Assembly (NCBI RefSeq): GCF_963678635.1
Contig: NC_087062.1
Span: 38,342,518-38,406,517 of the forward strand
Direction of reading: 5' to 3'
Source: Symsagittifera roscoffensis
Taxonomy: Eukaryota; Xenacoelomorpha; Acoela; Convolutidae
Length of the DNA: 64,000 nt
Position numbers and translations under genes: made by a program. Positions 23,102 through 34,566 of the stretch are shown here, in pieces. The notes under the pieces were generated by a model. The model worked only from the letters and a program-made list of their open reading frames with translations. It was not told the origin of the DNA and ran no database searches. The number at the start of each line of letters is the position of its first letter. The first letter of the stretch is position 1.

Positions 23102-23311
23102 TTACTTAAGGAACGTTGAAATTTTTCTTGCTCGGGCGACACTCATGCTTTTGTAACAAGAGGTTGTAACAATATTACCTAAAAACTTCGTTCCTTGAAT
23201 TCTATACTTTATATCGGTGTCAATTTGGTTCCGGACAACTTTATGCCTTGCTTGTTTGAGTTCATCGAAGTTATTTACAGCAGTTTCCATGTCTTCCATG
23301 AATGAGTACAC
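23102..23311 (-). pseudogene. Element C RT connection fragment
   Basis: The minus-strand segment has GTKFLGNIVTT followed by RARKISTF. This resembles the KFLGHIVS...G...P..KV.AI motif that follows the catalytic DD motif in Gypsy RT. The catalytic motif itself is not legible upstream. Confidence 0.45.
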
Positions 23312-24803
23312 AAAACAGCTGCTGGGCGTGGGTCAAGGTAGTGGAAAAAAAAGAAAAAAATGAAGTGAAATTTCATGCAAAAAATCTAATTTGGTAAACA
23401 AACTCGTCCAGGCAAAACGGTACGACGCATCAGTCAAGTTTGAGATTGAAAAGTTGCTGTTGATATAATTGGTTTCGATTGAGTGATTCATATGCCTCAA
23501 GTAATTAACACTTGCTATTTCTCCGAATGTTTTCTTTGTGCAAACAGTGGCCTCTTAATTTATAAGTGAGCTAAAGTCGTTATCAGTCCAAAGTAGTGCA
23601 TTAGGACGAGTTCAATTGTCAATTCGTGTGTTGAAAGTATCGATGTGATTGGTCCTTGTGTGTTGTGTGCACAGATGACGTTAATGATCCCGTGACAGTT
23701 TTAACTGCAAGTCCGAAATGTGACCCACGTCAAATCAATGTTTGCGGAAAATTTCAAAATATACGATCAGCAAATTTTGCACTTCTGACATTTATTCCTC
23801 AATGAACACGGAATTCTCCCTTTTGAATTTCTTAATGAATGTTAATATATCTCTGAAAGTTCGGTTAAAAGTATTCGAGACCTTGATAAAAAGATTTTGT
23901 TGTAAATATCACGTTGAATTGGTGGAAATGTTTCCGGTTTTTGCAAAAATTTCAGTTAAAGGGAACCAAAATTGACCGTGTTCAGGTTGAGGTTTAAGTT
24001 GCTGAGGCATCTGATGTTTGCAAGGTTGTTCAATTAATCCTTAATACCTGTTTCGATATCGTCTGGATGATTCATTTTAGCAAGTGCAATCATTTCTCGC
24101 TCAATCAAAAACATCCCAGCTTCAGTTTTGAAAAGCAAACTGAAACGATGATCGCTGATAGTAGAGGCGGTGATGCACAACATGTTGTTTTTCAGAACTT
24201 AGCTGATTGAGGGAGTGAATGCGAGTTTTTGTGATGGTATTGCACTTCCAGCAGTTTTTCGAAGTCTTGATATGCGTTTTGTAACTGGCGTTCCAATAGG
24301 ATTGACTGATTTTGAGCTTTAGTTTGACGTTTTGTTGGAATCAGAAGAATTGTTTTATTCAATTGACTAGTGTCAGCTCTTTTGGAGATTATCCTTGCGG
24401 CGTTATATCTAGAAAATGTAGTAAATTATATATCAGACAGATACGGATATGGTGTTTTGTAAAGAATGGATTAACGATGATGATTGAATTCGTTGCGTGT
24501 AGAACGAGAAAAGGATCCAAAATTATCTCTAAACCTAAATTCTATTGTAACTTCAAATTTCCATGACACTAGTTATCCTCTTGCCATTCTTGCTTTCTTC
24601 AGGTTACCTTTCTTGAAGAGGGCGGAATATAACTTTTTGGTTTTTCCAGTCCTCAAAAATCTGTTTCGAAATGACATTTTTGCATGGCGCTGTATCAAAC
24701 ATACAGGGCTCTGCGTTGCGTTGTTGATGAGATTCATAATTTAATGTACGTCAAAACTGTTGCTACCGCAGGAATAAATGCATCGTAAAAGTTGAATATC
24801 TCA

Positions 24804-25136
24804 TCAGCTTGGACTGATTGCTTGCTTAAAGTTACAGATGTTTTCTGTCAACTGGATTAATTGGGAGGCTGATTTAGTATATAAAATAGTTTTTGGCTGA
24901 TTTGGGAACGGGAACGGTTGATCTCGTCCTTGCGGTTTCTGCATCCACCAGCAGTGACTTGCTGTTTGGTTTAATTTACCATAGATATCGCAAAAACTTA
25001 GTGACGATTGATCAAATGGTACAAAAACTCGGTTAGGAGCTTGAATATTAACTTGTATCCGGTTTGCTACAATCTGCTGTGATTGCAGATTGTTTGCAAT
25101 TTGCTGCATTGGTTCTCGAATTTGATTTTGATTCAT
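24804..25136 (-). pseudogene. Element C gag nucleocapsid fragment
   Basis: A 110-codon minus-strand frame, Gln/Asn-rich at the start (MNQNQIREPMQQIANNLQ). It contains CDIYGKLNQTASHCWW, a zinc-knuckle-like C-x2-(C to Y)-x-G-K-x4-A-S-x-C with one Cys and the His changed. Its place between the primer-binding site and the RT piece fits Gag. It cannot bind zinc as written. Confidence 0.5.
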
Positions 25137-26688
25137 CGAATGGGATTGCTTTTTGTTTAATATCTATCTTCTGATGTTCTTGTTACCACTGATGATTACC
25201 AAAACGGAAATCACTTTTGCCATTTGATCTGGGGTTTTTCTCGTCTAACACCGCTTTGCTGTACAAATCCTTTGTTTTATTTTTATCGTTAACTATCGAA
25301 TTGACCCGTTTGGTTTGGGTTCTGCTTTAGTACTGAAGGAGCATCCGGCTGCTTTTTACTGTTCAGCGATTTGTGCTTTCAATTTGTTGAGCTGCTTCTC
25401 CATACTGTCTTGATTTGCAGACATTTTTGTGAGAGCGCTGATTAGGTATTCTGTGACTTTGTCATTCACTTCGTTAAATCGGTCTTCAAGGAAACTATCA
25501 GTTCAACAAATCTCACAAGTCATGATCAAATTTTCAAGCTGCAAAGGTCCTATACTGTGGTTGCAGGAGGTTGCTCTATCAGTTTTGATCACAATCAACC
25601 TGGCGTTCCTTTGATGAATAATGGTTTGATTTGTTGCTTCTGATTGTCATTTACTAATCTTTCTTGTCTCTGAGTGAAAGCTCGCAGCTTCTACCGCCGC
25701 ATCTGCTGCTGCACTGTCAATTGAGGCTACGGCTTGCATATTTGGTGTAAATTTGCTGCGGTTTTTTTGTCAAGCTCATCGGGAAATTTTCAGACCTATC
25801 ACTTTCTCTAATTTCAGGAGGTGTACTTCTTGAAGTTGGGGATTGCAAAATGATCCCTCGCGACTTCAAAACCGTTCAGGACGTTCGCTCTGTTGGCTGC
25901 TGGCAGAGTATGATAGAGCGCATCCTCTCATAGATGTAATTGCAAGAAGATTGCTTGTTGAGGAGCTGGTATGGCTGCTACTCCGATGTATATTTGGAAC
26001 AGTTGCTCTAATCGCGAAAAGTCTTCTTTCTCGTTTGTAGACCGAAATTTGCGCGTATGTTATCTTATTGAAGATGAATGAAAGTCAGTTTTATGATCGA
26101 AATGACGAAAACAGCTTCAGAACTACTTCAATTTATGAGTGAACCAAAAAACGCTAGTTTTGATAAGTTTCGATCAGCTAATTGTTTTTATGTGAACTAT
26201 TGTGCTGATATGGGTGTTATTAGGATCAGAATGTGCTAAATATTTGCTTACTTCATTTTTTTGTGGGTCGCTTTTTTCAATCAACATCCAAGCGACGTGG
26301 GTCGCTTTGAGAGTTTTGATATAATTTGAGCTAGCAAACTGTTTTGTCAATAGATACATTTCATGTTCTTGTTTTTGTGCTAGCTCAGTAGCTCACTTGA
26401 CCAAAAATCTCATCTGAACAACCCTCCGTAATCTACATCTTTGCTTCTCCGACTTGAAAAAACGATGCCGAACAAGGGTTGAAGATAAGTAGCAGCTGAC
26501 TTTTGTCTGTTCTGTTGGTCTCAGCTGGCCATTGATAGTTGCACTGCTACCCATATTTGAGCCTTGGTGCATGAAACAGCTTGTATTGCTATGCTCAGCT
26601 TATGCACATGATTTTTATCATGGTCTATTCTCAAGTGTTGTAGTCATCAATTGCTGTCGTTTTGTTTTGAGTCAAGAAAAAGAGTCTT

Positions 26689-26702
26689 CCACGCTGGCAC
26701 CA
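26689..26702 (-). promoter_or_regulatory. Element C primer-binding site
   Basis: The plus strand reads CCACGCTGGCACCA directly against the LTR TGTCATAT. On the minus strand this is CA followed by TGGTGCCAGCGTGG, complementary to a tRNA 3' end that includes the CCA. Confidence 0.7.
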
Positions 26703-26952
26703 TGTCATATACAGTCTTTCCTGTCTGACATTTTTTCTAGCGGTAGATTGTTGGATTTTTGACGAAATGTTGCGGTTTTTTTTTAGCACTACCGGCTATC
26801 AGTGTTCATATATTTTTTTTTTAATTCGAGCGGCTAGGCATATAATATACTGAGGATTGCTCGAGTCAGACCTTTTATTCTAGATTCTCTCTCATCAATC
26901 GGAGCAAGTCAGAGCATGAATGAAATAAGTTTTTCTCTCTCTATTCCGATCA
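26703..26952 (-). repeat. Element C 5' LTR
   Basis: A 250-bp repeat from TGTCATAT to CGATCA with TG..CA ends. It pairs with 18590-18824. Confidence 0.65.
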
Positions 26953-26963
26953 GAAACCGTGTG

Positions 26964-27770
26964 GTGAAGGTATTGTGAAAGTTGGGGGGAATTGGCTGTC
27001 CCGTCGTTCACTGTGCAAAAAATGACCAAAAACACTTAAGCATATACAAGGTACCAAACAAAAAGTAGTATAAACCTTTGAAAAACCAAAAATTAGAAAA
27101 ATAACCGTAAAAACTATAAACAGTACAAAAAACTGTAGAAATCATCCTCCCAGATGAGATGTGATCCGACCCTACCGTTTAGTGTTGTTAGATATTTTGT
27201 TGTCGATGGCATTTATATCAAACCGGATTGATACGATTAAAACTGTGGCCTTCTTCCGGTGCCCTAACTGTAGGGTTGTTTGAGTATTTAGGCACATTAA
27301 TGCTAATTTGCGCTCAATCCGGATGGTTCAAGTGATTAGAGTAGATGACTGAAGTGGCAAATAGTGCAAGAAGCAGCAGGAAGGGTCTCAAAAACAGCAG
27401 TAATTGACTGTTGGGTATCGTTTACAATTTTTGTATTCTTTTTGGTACAGAAAGTACGTTATCAATCTGTGGTGGGCCGACAGCGACTTCACTATAGTCA
27501 CCCTCCGCCGAATTTCAAATTTTTGAGTTAAGCACATTAAATCGTATATTGATTAGACCTGGAGGATTGCAACACTTTTATTACTCCTATTTGTACTGTA
27601 AACAGTGCGGTTTTTAGGGTCAAAATAGTAATTTATTCATCACCCAACAAAGCGCAATTTTTTCGGAACGAAAAAAAGCAGTAAGTTATTGATTAACATC
27701 GTAGCTTGAATAATATAACTCGAGGAACCGGTTGAACTTAGTTAGCATGTGGTTGGAGCTAATTGAGTGC
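26964..27770 (+). repeat. About 800-bp repeat R1, diverged relative of the element B 5' LTR
   Basis: Aligns almost throughout with 30003-30800. Shared blocks include tatacaaggtaccaaacaaa, atcctcccagatgagatgtg and ctatttgt near the end of the first half, then gaggaaccggttgaacttag. It begins TGGTGAAGG right after element C. It may be a solo LTR or the far LTR of a short element running to R2. Confidence 0.65.
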
Positions 27771-28611
27771 CGAAATCCATTTTTTCGTGATTTTTGGAAA
27801 AACTAAACGCAGCAGAAGAAAAAAAAGTTTTGAAAATTTTGAGTTAGTGTAAAAAAATTTGCTGTCGGGCAACATACATAACTGAATTGACCAATTTCAG
27901 AGTCTGATTACGAAGAAACTTCCTGGTTCCAGTATAATCGAACTTAACGAATTTGATTAAATGGATTCATCAATCCGGAGGGGTCCAAACAGCATTTATT
28001 TTTGACAGTTTTTTTTCTGCTGAAACGTTTTAGGTCGGATTTTTTGCCTTGAACTAGAAAATTATAGTATTTTTGAGCTCAGATCAAAAAGGCTTAGATC
28101 AATAGGACAAGAATTACAGAGTAAACTAGGCGGACCCATAAATTTCAAAAATTCTTGAATTTGCACAAAAGTCGTTTTGCTTTATAGCTTGGGAACAACC
28201 GGACCGATCTAAACCATCTTGGTATAATTAAATCAGAATTTTAGCCGGCTTTAACGTGGTTTAATGGTTTTCTGAAGAAATTGAACAAAAAAGTTTTTTT
28301 TTCTAAATTAATTTTTGAGCAAAAACGCCGTTTCTGGAAAGCCCTCGTACCCCAAAAAACGGCAGCAACGGTTGAATAAGGCACTTTTACGTTGTTCTCG
28401 ACGATAGAAAAGGCTAGGGAACATGAAAATCAGCAAGCAAGTCGAATTTAGGCCGATTAGTAGACCCCTCCTACTTCAGTTAAATTGTTTAATAGGCAGC
28501 TTAGCTTCAATCCAGAGGGGTCCTAAGTCAGAACGAACCCTTCCAATTTAGGCTTAAGGACTGTCTCAAGAAGGTTCTCGGTTATGATTTTTGACCTCAC
28601 GGAATTGTCCT
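27771..28611. other. Non-coding stretch between R1 and minisatellite
   Basis: No coding signal. Isolated AATCCGGAGGGGTCC-like words (near 27973 and 28508) look like founder copies of the adjacent 24-bp minisatellite. Confidence 0.5.
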
Positions 28612-29025
28612 ATTTTTGCCAATCAGGACGTGTCATAGGTTTGCCAATCCGGAGGGGTCCCGTTTTGGCCAACTCGGAGGGGCTCATTTTTGCCAATCCG
28701 AAAGGGTCCTTTTTTGCCAATCCGAGGAGGGGATAATTTACCATTCGGGAGGGGTCCTATTTTGGCAATCCGGAAGGGTCCTACTTATGTCAAACCGGAG
28801 GGGTGCCGTTTTGGGCATTTCGGAGGGGCTCATTTTTGCCAATCCGGAAGGGCCCTATTTTTGCCAACCCGGAGAGGTGATAATTTACCAATCCGTAGGG
28901 GTCCTATTTTGCAAAGCCGGAAAGGTCCTACTTATGTCAACCCGGAGTGGTTATAGTTTTGTCAAACCGGAGGAATCCCGTTTTTGCTAACTCGGAAGGG
29001 ACCCTGAACGCCAATCCGGAGGGGT
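28612..29025. repeat. 24-bp minisatellite
   Basis: About 17 units built on GCCAATCCGGAGGGGTCC plus a T-rich linker, period 24. It gives octapeptide-repeat open frames in two + strand frames at once, which marks them as artefacts of a period divisible by three. Confidence 0.85.
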
Positions 29026-30002
29026 CTAAAAAATTTTTTTCACGAACGCAAACGTAGGGATTCTAACACCCACGCAAACAAAAGCAAGACATTTAGTGGA
29101 TAGTATTAGGATATAAGGACGAACAGGCAGACCAAACTAGGCAGGAAACCAGTGACTGCACTGGTAACTTGCCTTTAAATAAAAACTGAAAAGACCATTA
29201 TATGACCAGAACAGATCTATACCCGGAGATTCGCGACTCTAGGTCTAACCGAAAACAGAACTCGACAGTAAATTAATTCGGATTGGAATCCGAAACTGTT
29301 TTTTGGGTTGAGTGGATGCCTTGAGAGTTTTAGGAGGTCTAGCTCGGGCAATCCGAAGGCGGATAGGTAATTAAAGTGGAAAAGCTCTTTCTTTAAAAAC
29401 CAGTGCGACTATCAAATTGCGACTGACCGATCGCAGAAAACATAAAATATTATGAGAAGCTAGGAATTGGGGGAAAGGTTTAATCGATCTGCGATAGACA
29501 GGATGATTTTAATCTACTGAACAAAAACACCAGTAATAATATAAATATGAAGCAGCCCTGTTTTAGAGTGCCCTCGTGGTCTGGAGATACTGAGACCCAG
29601 CCATGACCTCACAATTTTTGCATATAACGAAGTTAATTTGCGCTGTTTGACCGATAGCTTTTAAATTGTAACGACTTTGTCAACCCATATTTAATGAAAC
29701 ACAGATTGAAATGGATTTTCTAGAGACGGTCAAAATCATGTGGGTTGTTTTTAGACGCTAGCTAGCCGTTTTAGAACCTAGTTTTACCTTCCGTCGGTGT
29801 GTACTTCAAGCGAATGTTACATATATCTTTTTTCTTTTAACATCATGATCGGCAGATCCTTTAACGAAGCACTACTCGTCGAGTGGCTGTTCTAAGTAGG
29901 GCCTCTAACCAAGAGCCGGAAGGGTGGTTTGGAACGCACAAGCTTTCCGCTTTCCCCGATTTACCTTTTCAACATAGTCGAAACCGAAAGTTCACGTATG
30001 GT
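29026..30002. other. Non-coding stretch before R2
   Basis: No gene or RNA recognised. Confidence 0.5.
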
Positions 30003-30880
30003 GAAGGTTGGGGTGGAATTGGCCGTCCCGTCGTTTTCTGAGCAATTTATAACCATATACACTTAAGGATATACAAGGTACCAAACAAAAAGTAGTATAG
30101 TCTTTTGAAAAACCAAAAAATAGAAAAAATAACCGTGAAAACCATAAACAGTAAAAAAAAAACTGTAAAAATCATCCTCCCAGATGAGATGTGATCCGAC
30201 CCTCCTGTTTGGTGTTGTTAGATGTATTGTTGCAATGGCATTTATATCAAACCAGATTAATACGATTAAAACTGTGGCCTTCTTCCCGTGCCCTAACTGT
30301 AGGGATGTTTGAGTATTTAGGCACGTTAATGCTAATTTGCGCTCAATCCGGAAGGCTCTAGTGATTACAGTAGAAAATTGAAGTGGCAAGCAGTGCAAGG
30401 AGCAGCAGGAAGGGTAAAAAATAGCAATAATTGACTGTTGGGTATCGTTTACAATTTTTGCTTTCTTCTTGGTACAGAAACTACGTTATCAATCTGTGGT
30501 GGGCCGACTGCGACTGCACTGTAGTCGCCCTCCGCGGAATTGCGATTTTCTGAGTTAAGCACTTTAAATTGTATACTGAATAGACTTGGAGAGGTGCAGT
30601 ACTATTATGACTACTATTTGTTCTGTAAACAGAGCTGTTTTTAGGGTCAAAATAGTAAGTTTTTCATCACCACTCAAAGCGAAATTTTTTCGAAACGAAA
30701 AAAAGCACTAATTTAGTGATTAACATCGTAACTTGACTAATATAACTAGAGGAACCGGTTGAACTTAGTTTGCATGTAGTTGAAAGTTATTGTGTCCCGA
30801 TTTAGTTACAATAAAATCTTACACGCGTGAGTTACAAAGCAAGGACATCCAAATTTAGGATCGAATTAAGGTAGAAAACA
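30003..30880 (+). repeat. R2: candidate 5' LTR of element B
   Basis: It aligns with R1, contains AATAAAAT near 30812, and ends AAAACA directly before TGGTCGGATCAGG, a possible primer-binding site. The LTR status rests on this junction and on position upstream of gag; a matching 3' copy was not found. Confidence 0.5.
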
Positions 30881-30896
30881 TGGTCGGATCAGGTGG
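30881..30896 (+). promoter_or_regulatory. Candidate element B primer-binding site
   Basis: TGGTCGGATCAGGTGG follows a CA end. The same string is kept in the duplicated copy near 32843. The cognate tRNA was not identified. Confidence 0.4.
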
Positions 30897-31334
30897 AGGA
30901 TCGGAAATAGACAGTTTTTAGGAACCTGGGAAGGAGAATACCCCATAAGAACGTTAGTAGGGGGGAGGAAAACGCGTGACAATCAGGTACCAGACATTTT
31001 GTTTCACAAAAGGACGACGTTGGTCACCCTTGATTTTTAGGTGGGTTCATCTTTCTGTTTTTCATCTTTTTTTTACCTGAGTTTTTACGTTTTCGGTACT
31101 AGACTTATCGGTTTTAGACGAATAGGTGATCACAAGACACCTGCTAACAACTGGGTTTTCAACTTGTATCGGGTTAACAAAGGGAGATAATTACAAGGGG
31201 GCTAGTAATTGAAACTTTTGGCCAGTAAGGTTGGGTTTTTGGAAAATTTTTATACTAGAACTCAAGTGGTGGTACAGAGATAGTGGTTCAAGGGTCCCAA
31301 CACTGAAGAAGAACAGACCCGATCGTCCCAACAC

Positions 31335-31890
31335 AGGAATAAAGGAGTTTTGGGACAGTACGAAGAGGTCTTGGGACAGTACGGAAAAGTCTTGGGACAG
31401 TACGAAGAAGTCTTAGGACTGTACGAAGAAGTCTTGGGACAGTACAGAAAAGTCTTGGGACAGTACAAAGAAGTCTTGGGACAGTACAAAAAAGTCTTGG
31501 GACAGTACGAAGAAGTCTTGGGACAGTACGAAGAAGTCTTGGGAGAGTACAGAAAAGCCTTGGGACAGTACGGAAAAATCTTGGGACAGTACGGAAAAGT
31601 CTTGGGACAGTACGAAAAAGTCTTGGGACAGTGTGAAGTGTCCCAACACTGGAGCGAGGAAGTCTTGGGACAGTTCGAGGTAGCCCAACACTTGAGTGAT
31701 AGGCCTTGGGACAGGGTGAAGTGTCCCAATACTACGGTGTGGGGTCTTGGGACACTGTGAAGCATCCCGACACTTGGTCGAGGGGTCTTGGGACAGTACC
31801 AGGTGTCCCTGAACTAGGTCTTGGGACGGTGCGAAGTGTCAAAACATTAGGACGAGAGGTCTTGGGATAGCGTGAAGTGTCCCAACACCT
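31335..31890. repeat. 21-bp minisatellite
   Basis: About 14 near-regular units of period 21 (core GAAGTCTTGGGACAGTAC) to about 31635. Longer diverged units with GTGTCCCAACAC follow to 31890. Heptapeptide-repeat open frames on both strands follow from the period and are not genes. Confidence 0.85.
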
Positions 31891-32071
31891 AAGTAAAAGC
31901 ACAAAAAAAAGCACTCAGATGTAATAAAGAACAGCCAAAAGTCAACTAGATTAAGATCACTTAATGATTTTTTCTTTAAAATAATTGGGAAGATTTTTTA
32001 GATTTTTATCTGTAGAATAGAATATTGAAAACCTTAATATTATAAATGAGAAAAAAATGTGAATAAAAACC

Positions 32072-33490
32072 ATGAGGCGAAGTAGGGTACCGATAGCAGA
32101 CAAAAGAGTACTAGAGTCCAGGAAAAATCTTACCTCGTCGCAACGGAAGGCGACAATATCGGATCCCAAAGTAATGAGAAAGAACTTTTCAGTGAGCATG
32201 GTTAACACACGATGCGCAAAGGGAACAACACGAAAGAAAGCGCTGTGGAAAGACAAACTGTTCCTGCCATAGAAATTGATCTTGAGATACGGGATCAGAG
32301 TGTTGATAAGGCGGAAAGAAAGACAACGGAATCGACATCAATACCGAAAGCGGAAGAACAGGAAAAAAAACGATAAAGTTCTCGCCGATTGACCTTGTGG
32401 AATATACAACAAGCAACACGCCGAAAACAATAAAGGACGATTCTCAAACAAAAAGAACGTCGTTCACAGAGAGGATTGCAATGATGGTCGGAATGAAACA
32501 AGAGAAAAAGAGGAGGTAGCACCAACGACCGAGAAAGGCAAGACAGTTAGAACAGTTTCTGCAATAACAACAGAGGCCAATCAAAATGATGATCAGCTGT
32601 TTTTAGGGTCAAATTAGTAAGTTTTTCATCACCACTCAAAGCGAAATTTTTTCGAAACGAAAAAAAGCACTAATTTAGTGATTAACATCGTAACTTGACT
32701 AATATAACTAGAGGAACCGGTTGAACTTAGCTTGCGTGCAGTTGAAAGTAATTGTGTCCCAATTTAGTTACAATAAAATCTTACACGCGTGAGTTACAAA
32801 GCAAGGACATCCAAATTTAGGATCGAATTAAGGTAGATAACATGGTCGGATCAGGTGGAGGGATCGCAAATAGACAGTTTTTAGGGCCCTGGGAAGGAGA
32901 ATACTCCATAGGAACGTGGGGGTATACCCCATAAGAATACCCCATTAACACAAGATGCGCAAAGGGAACAACACGAAAGAAAGCGCTGTGGAAAGACAAA
33001 CTGTTCCTGCCATAGAAATCGATCTTGAGATACCGAATCAGAGTGTTGGTAAGGCGGAATGAAAGACAACGGAATCGAAACCAATACCGAAAGCGGAAGA
33101 ACAGGAAAAAAAAACGATAAAGTTCTCGCGGATTGACCTTGTGGAATATACAACAAGCAACACGCCGAAAACAATAAAGGACGATTTTCAAACAAAAAGA
33201 ACGTCGTTCACAGAGAGGATTGCAATGATGGTCGGAATGAAACCAAGAGAAAAAGAGGAGGTAGCACGAACGACCGAGAAAGGCAAGACAGTTAGAACAG
33301 TTTCTGCAATAACAACAGAGGCCAATCAAAATGATGATCAGATCGAACTTGGAGCAACAGCTAACCATGAGGCAACAGTTAACAATGGGGCAACAGCTAA
33401 TCATGAGAAAAACTTTTTTCTTGAACTGGGCGATTTGATGGCGAAGTTGGATCAAATCGATAAAAAAGTGAAGAGGATCGTCATATGCTA
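32072..33490 (+). pseudogene. Element B gag N-terminal region (duplicated)
   Basis: The first copy starts at an ATG (32072) and includes the string MVNTRCAKGTTRKKALW before a frameshift. The second copy, in B' and beyond (33141-33490), reads DLVEYTTSNTPKTIKDD, SFTERIAMMVGMK and on to LGDLMAKLDQIDKKVKRI. Lys/Glu/Thr-rich, with no fold recognised. Its place ahead of a coiled coil and a capsid-like segment suggests the N-terminal part of Gag. Both copies have frameshifts. Confidence 0.5.
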
Positions 33491-33531
33491 AATAAATAGA
33501 TATGAATTAATAAGAGCGAGAGCTTGGATAA

Positions 33532-33969
33532 TTGTTTCAATCTGGCGAGGGCAACAGAAGAGAAGCTACAGCAAATGTCAGACAAGGTAGAGGCTACCGA
33601 CAAAGAGAGAGAGAGAAAAATATCAAAAAAGACTTGCAAGAAATGAAGCAACAGTACGACACTGTGAACAGTAAGTTATGGAGTCTGGAGACGAGAATAG
33701 ACACAATGAGCAGAGACCAGGCTGAAAATTTATGTGCCATACAGTCCAAACTGGATGCTCTCTTGAGAAACTCTACATCACAAGACAAGCTGGTAACAGA
33801 TCGAACGCAGGGCAACAGAGTCGATTTTGTGGAGACACAACGGAATAAAAGAGAGTCCACACCATTACCCCGGAGTGCACCAAGCGCAGGGGCAGGGGGC
33901 CAAGACAATTATGAAGGGTGGAACCTCGAACTCAACAAACGGACCAGGGGATTCCACCACGAACACTAA
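33532..33969 (+). pseudogene. Element B gag coiled-coil segment
   Basis: About 145 codons. Residues about 20-85 (KKDLQEMKQQYDTVNSKLW through IQSKLDALL) show a heptad-like spacing of Leu, Ile and Met in a charged helix, predicted coiled coil. A Pro/Ser/Gly linker follows. It overlaps the next frame at 33827-33969, showing a frameshift near 33900. Oligomerisation of Gag is the likely role. Confidence 0.5.
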
Positions 33970-34444
33970 TGTGGGACCCGATGCCATGACGTGGGCTAAC
34001 ACCTGGGAAATGATGAATAGGACACTGGAAGTGTTCGCTACAAGGAATACAGACTCGAGTAAAAAAGGTGGCAAATCCAGGAAAACCTTCAAGAAAGCAA
34101 AGGAATTCAAAGAAGACGACTCAGATGGATGCATCGACACATGGGTAGAAGTCACGAGGTTACACTTGGAACAAGACAACTTGAATGACGAAAGGCACGC
34201 CTGCACGGCAATCTTGAGCAACCTAGAGGGCACAGCGCTGAAACGTGTAGTTGCAAAGAAGGAAGAGGAACGTGATACTGCGGACAAGATCTTCGAGACA
34301 TTGCTGAACCGATTCGGATCAGGAATGAAGGGCCACCAAGCTTTGATGAGATTTGAAAAAAGAAGGCAGAGGGACGATGAATCAATCGATCGATTCCTGG
34401 ATGATCTTGAGAGCTTGAGAAGAAGGAGTGATCCTGAAGAATGA
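33827..34444 (+). pseudogene. Element B gag capsid-like region
   Basis: A 205-codon frame. The part from about residue 60 is convincing retrotransposon Gag. It has CIDTWVEVTRLHLEQDNLND, an ACTAILSNLEGTAL block, DKIFETLLNRFGSGM and ESIDRFLDDLESLRRRSDP, the pattern of the Ty3/Gypsy capsid helices. A stop at 34442 is followed, in frame, by FSIASKFIDGVKSDDLR, so it is an inactivating change within the same domain. A second shift near 34520 leads to the nucleocapsid frame. Confidence 0.75.
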
Positions 34445-34566
34445 ACAATCAGACGGAATTTCAGCATCGCATCGAAGTTTATCGATGGGGTAAAGAGTGA
34501 CGACTTGAGAACAAGGGGGCAACGTACTATACACTTTCGAAAGTTAATGCTCCAAATCTAGAGGAG

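Larger units (their letters stand above)
18590..26952 (-). mobile_element. Element C: heavily decayed LTR retrotransposon
   Basis: Two similar about 240-bp repeats bracket some 8 kb with scattered minus-strand retroelement pieces in the right order. These are a nucleocapsid-like knuckle near 24990, an RT connection segment at 23311-23102, RNase H-end sequence at 22828-22580, and undetermined sequence beyond. The right repeat is followed inward on the minus strand by TGGTGCCAGCGTGG, a strong primer-binding site. Stops are everywhere, so it is ancient. It is interrupted by an inverted-repeat element at 21316-21769. Superfamily Gypsy is likely from the RT piece but not certain. Confidence 0.65.
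30632..33342 (+). repeat. Non-collinear duplication A-x-B-A'-B' in leader and gag
   Basis: Segment A (30632-30960) recurs as A' (32598-32942), and segment B (32206-32597) recurs as B' (32945-33342), each with few differences. The order is A, minisatellite, B, A', B', then gag. So B jumps back to A, and A' skips the roughly 1.2 kb between A and B. Confidence 0.85.

Noticed and set aside
28616-28990. Octapeptide-repeat protein
   Set aside because: Open in two frames of the 24-bp minisatellite, hence an artefact.
31262-31765. Heptapeptide-repeat proteins on both strands (YEEVLGQ and its complement)
   Set aside because: A 21-bp period keeps any frame open; no start context or neighbouring gene supports translation.
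33594-33908. Minus-strand ORFs across element B gag, pol and accessory regions
   Set aside because: They mirror well-supported + strand coding sequence and have no recognisable motifs.
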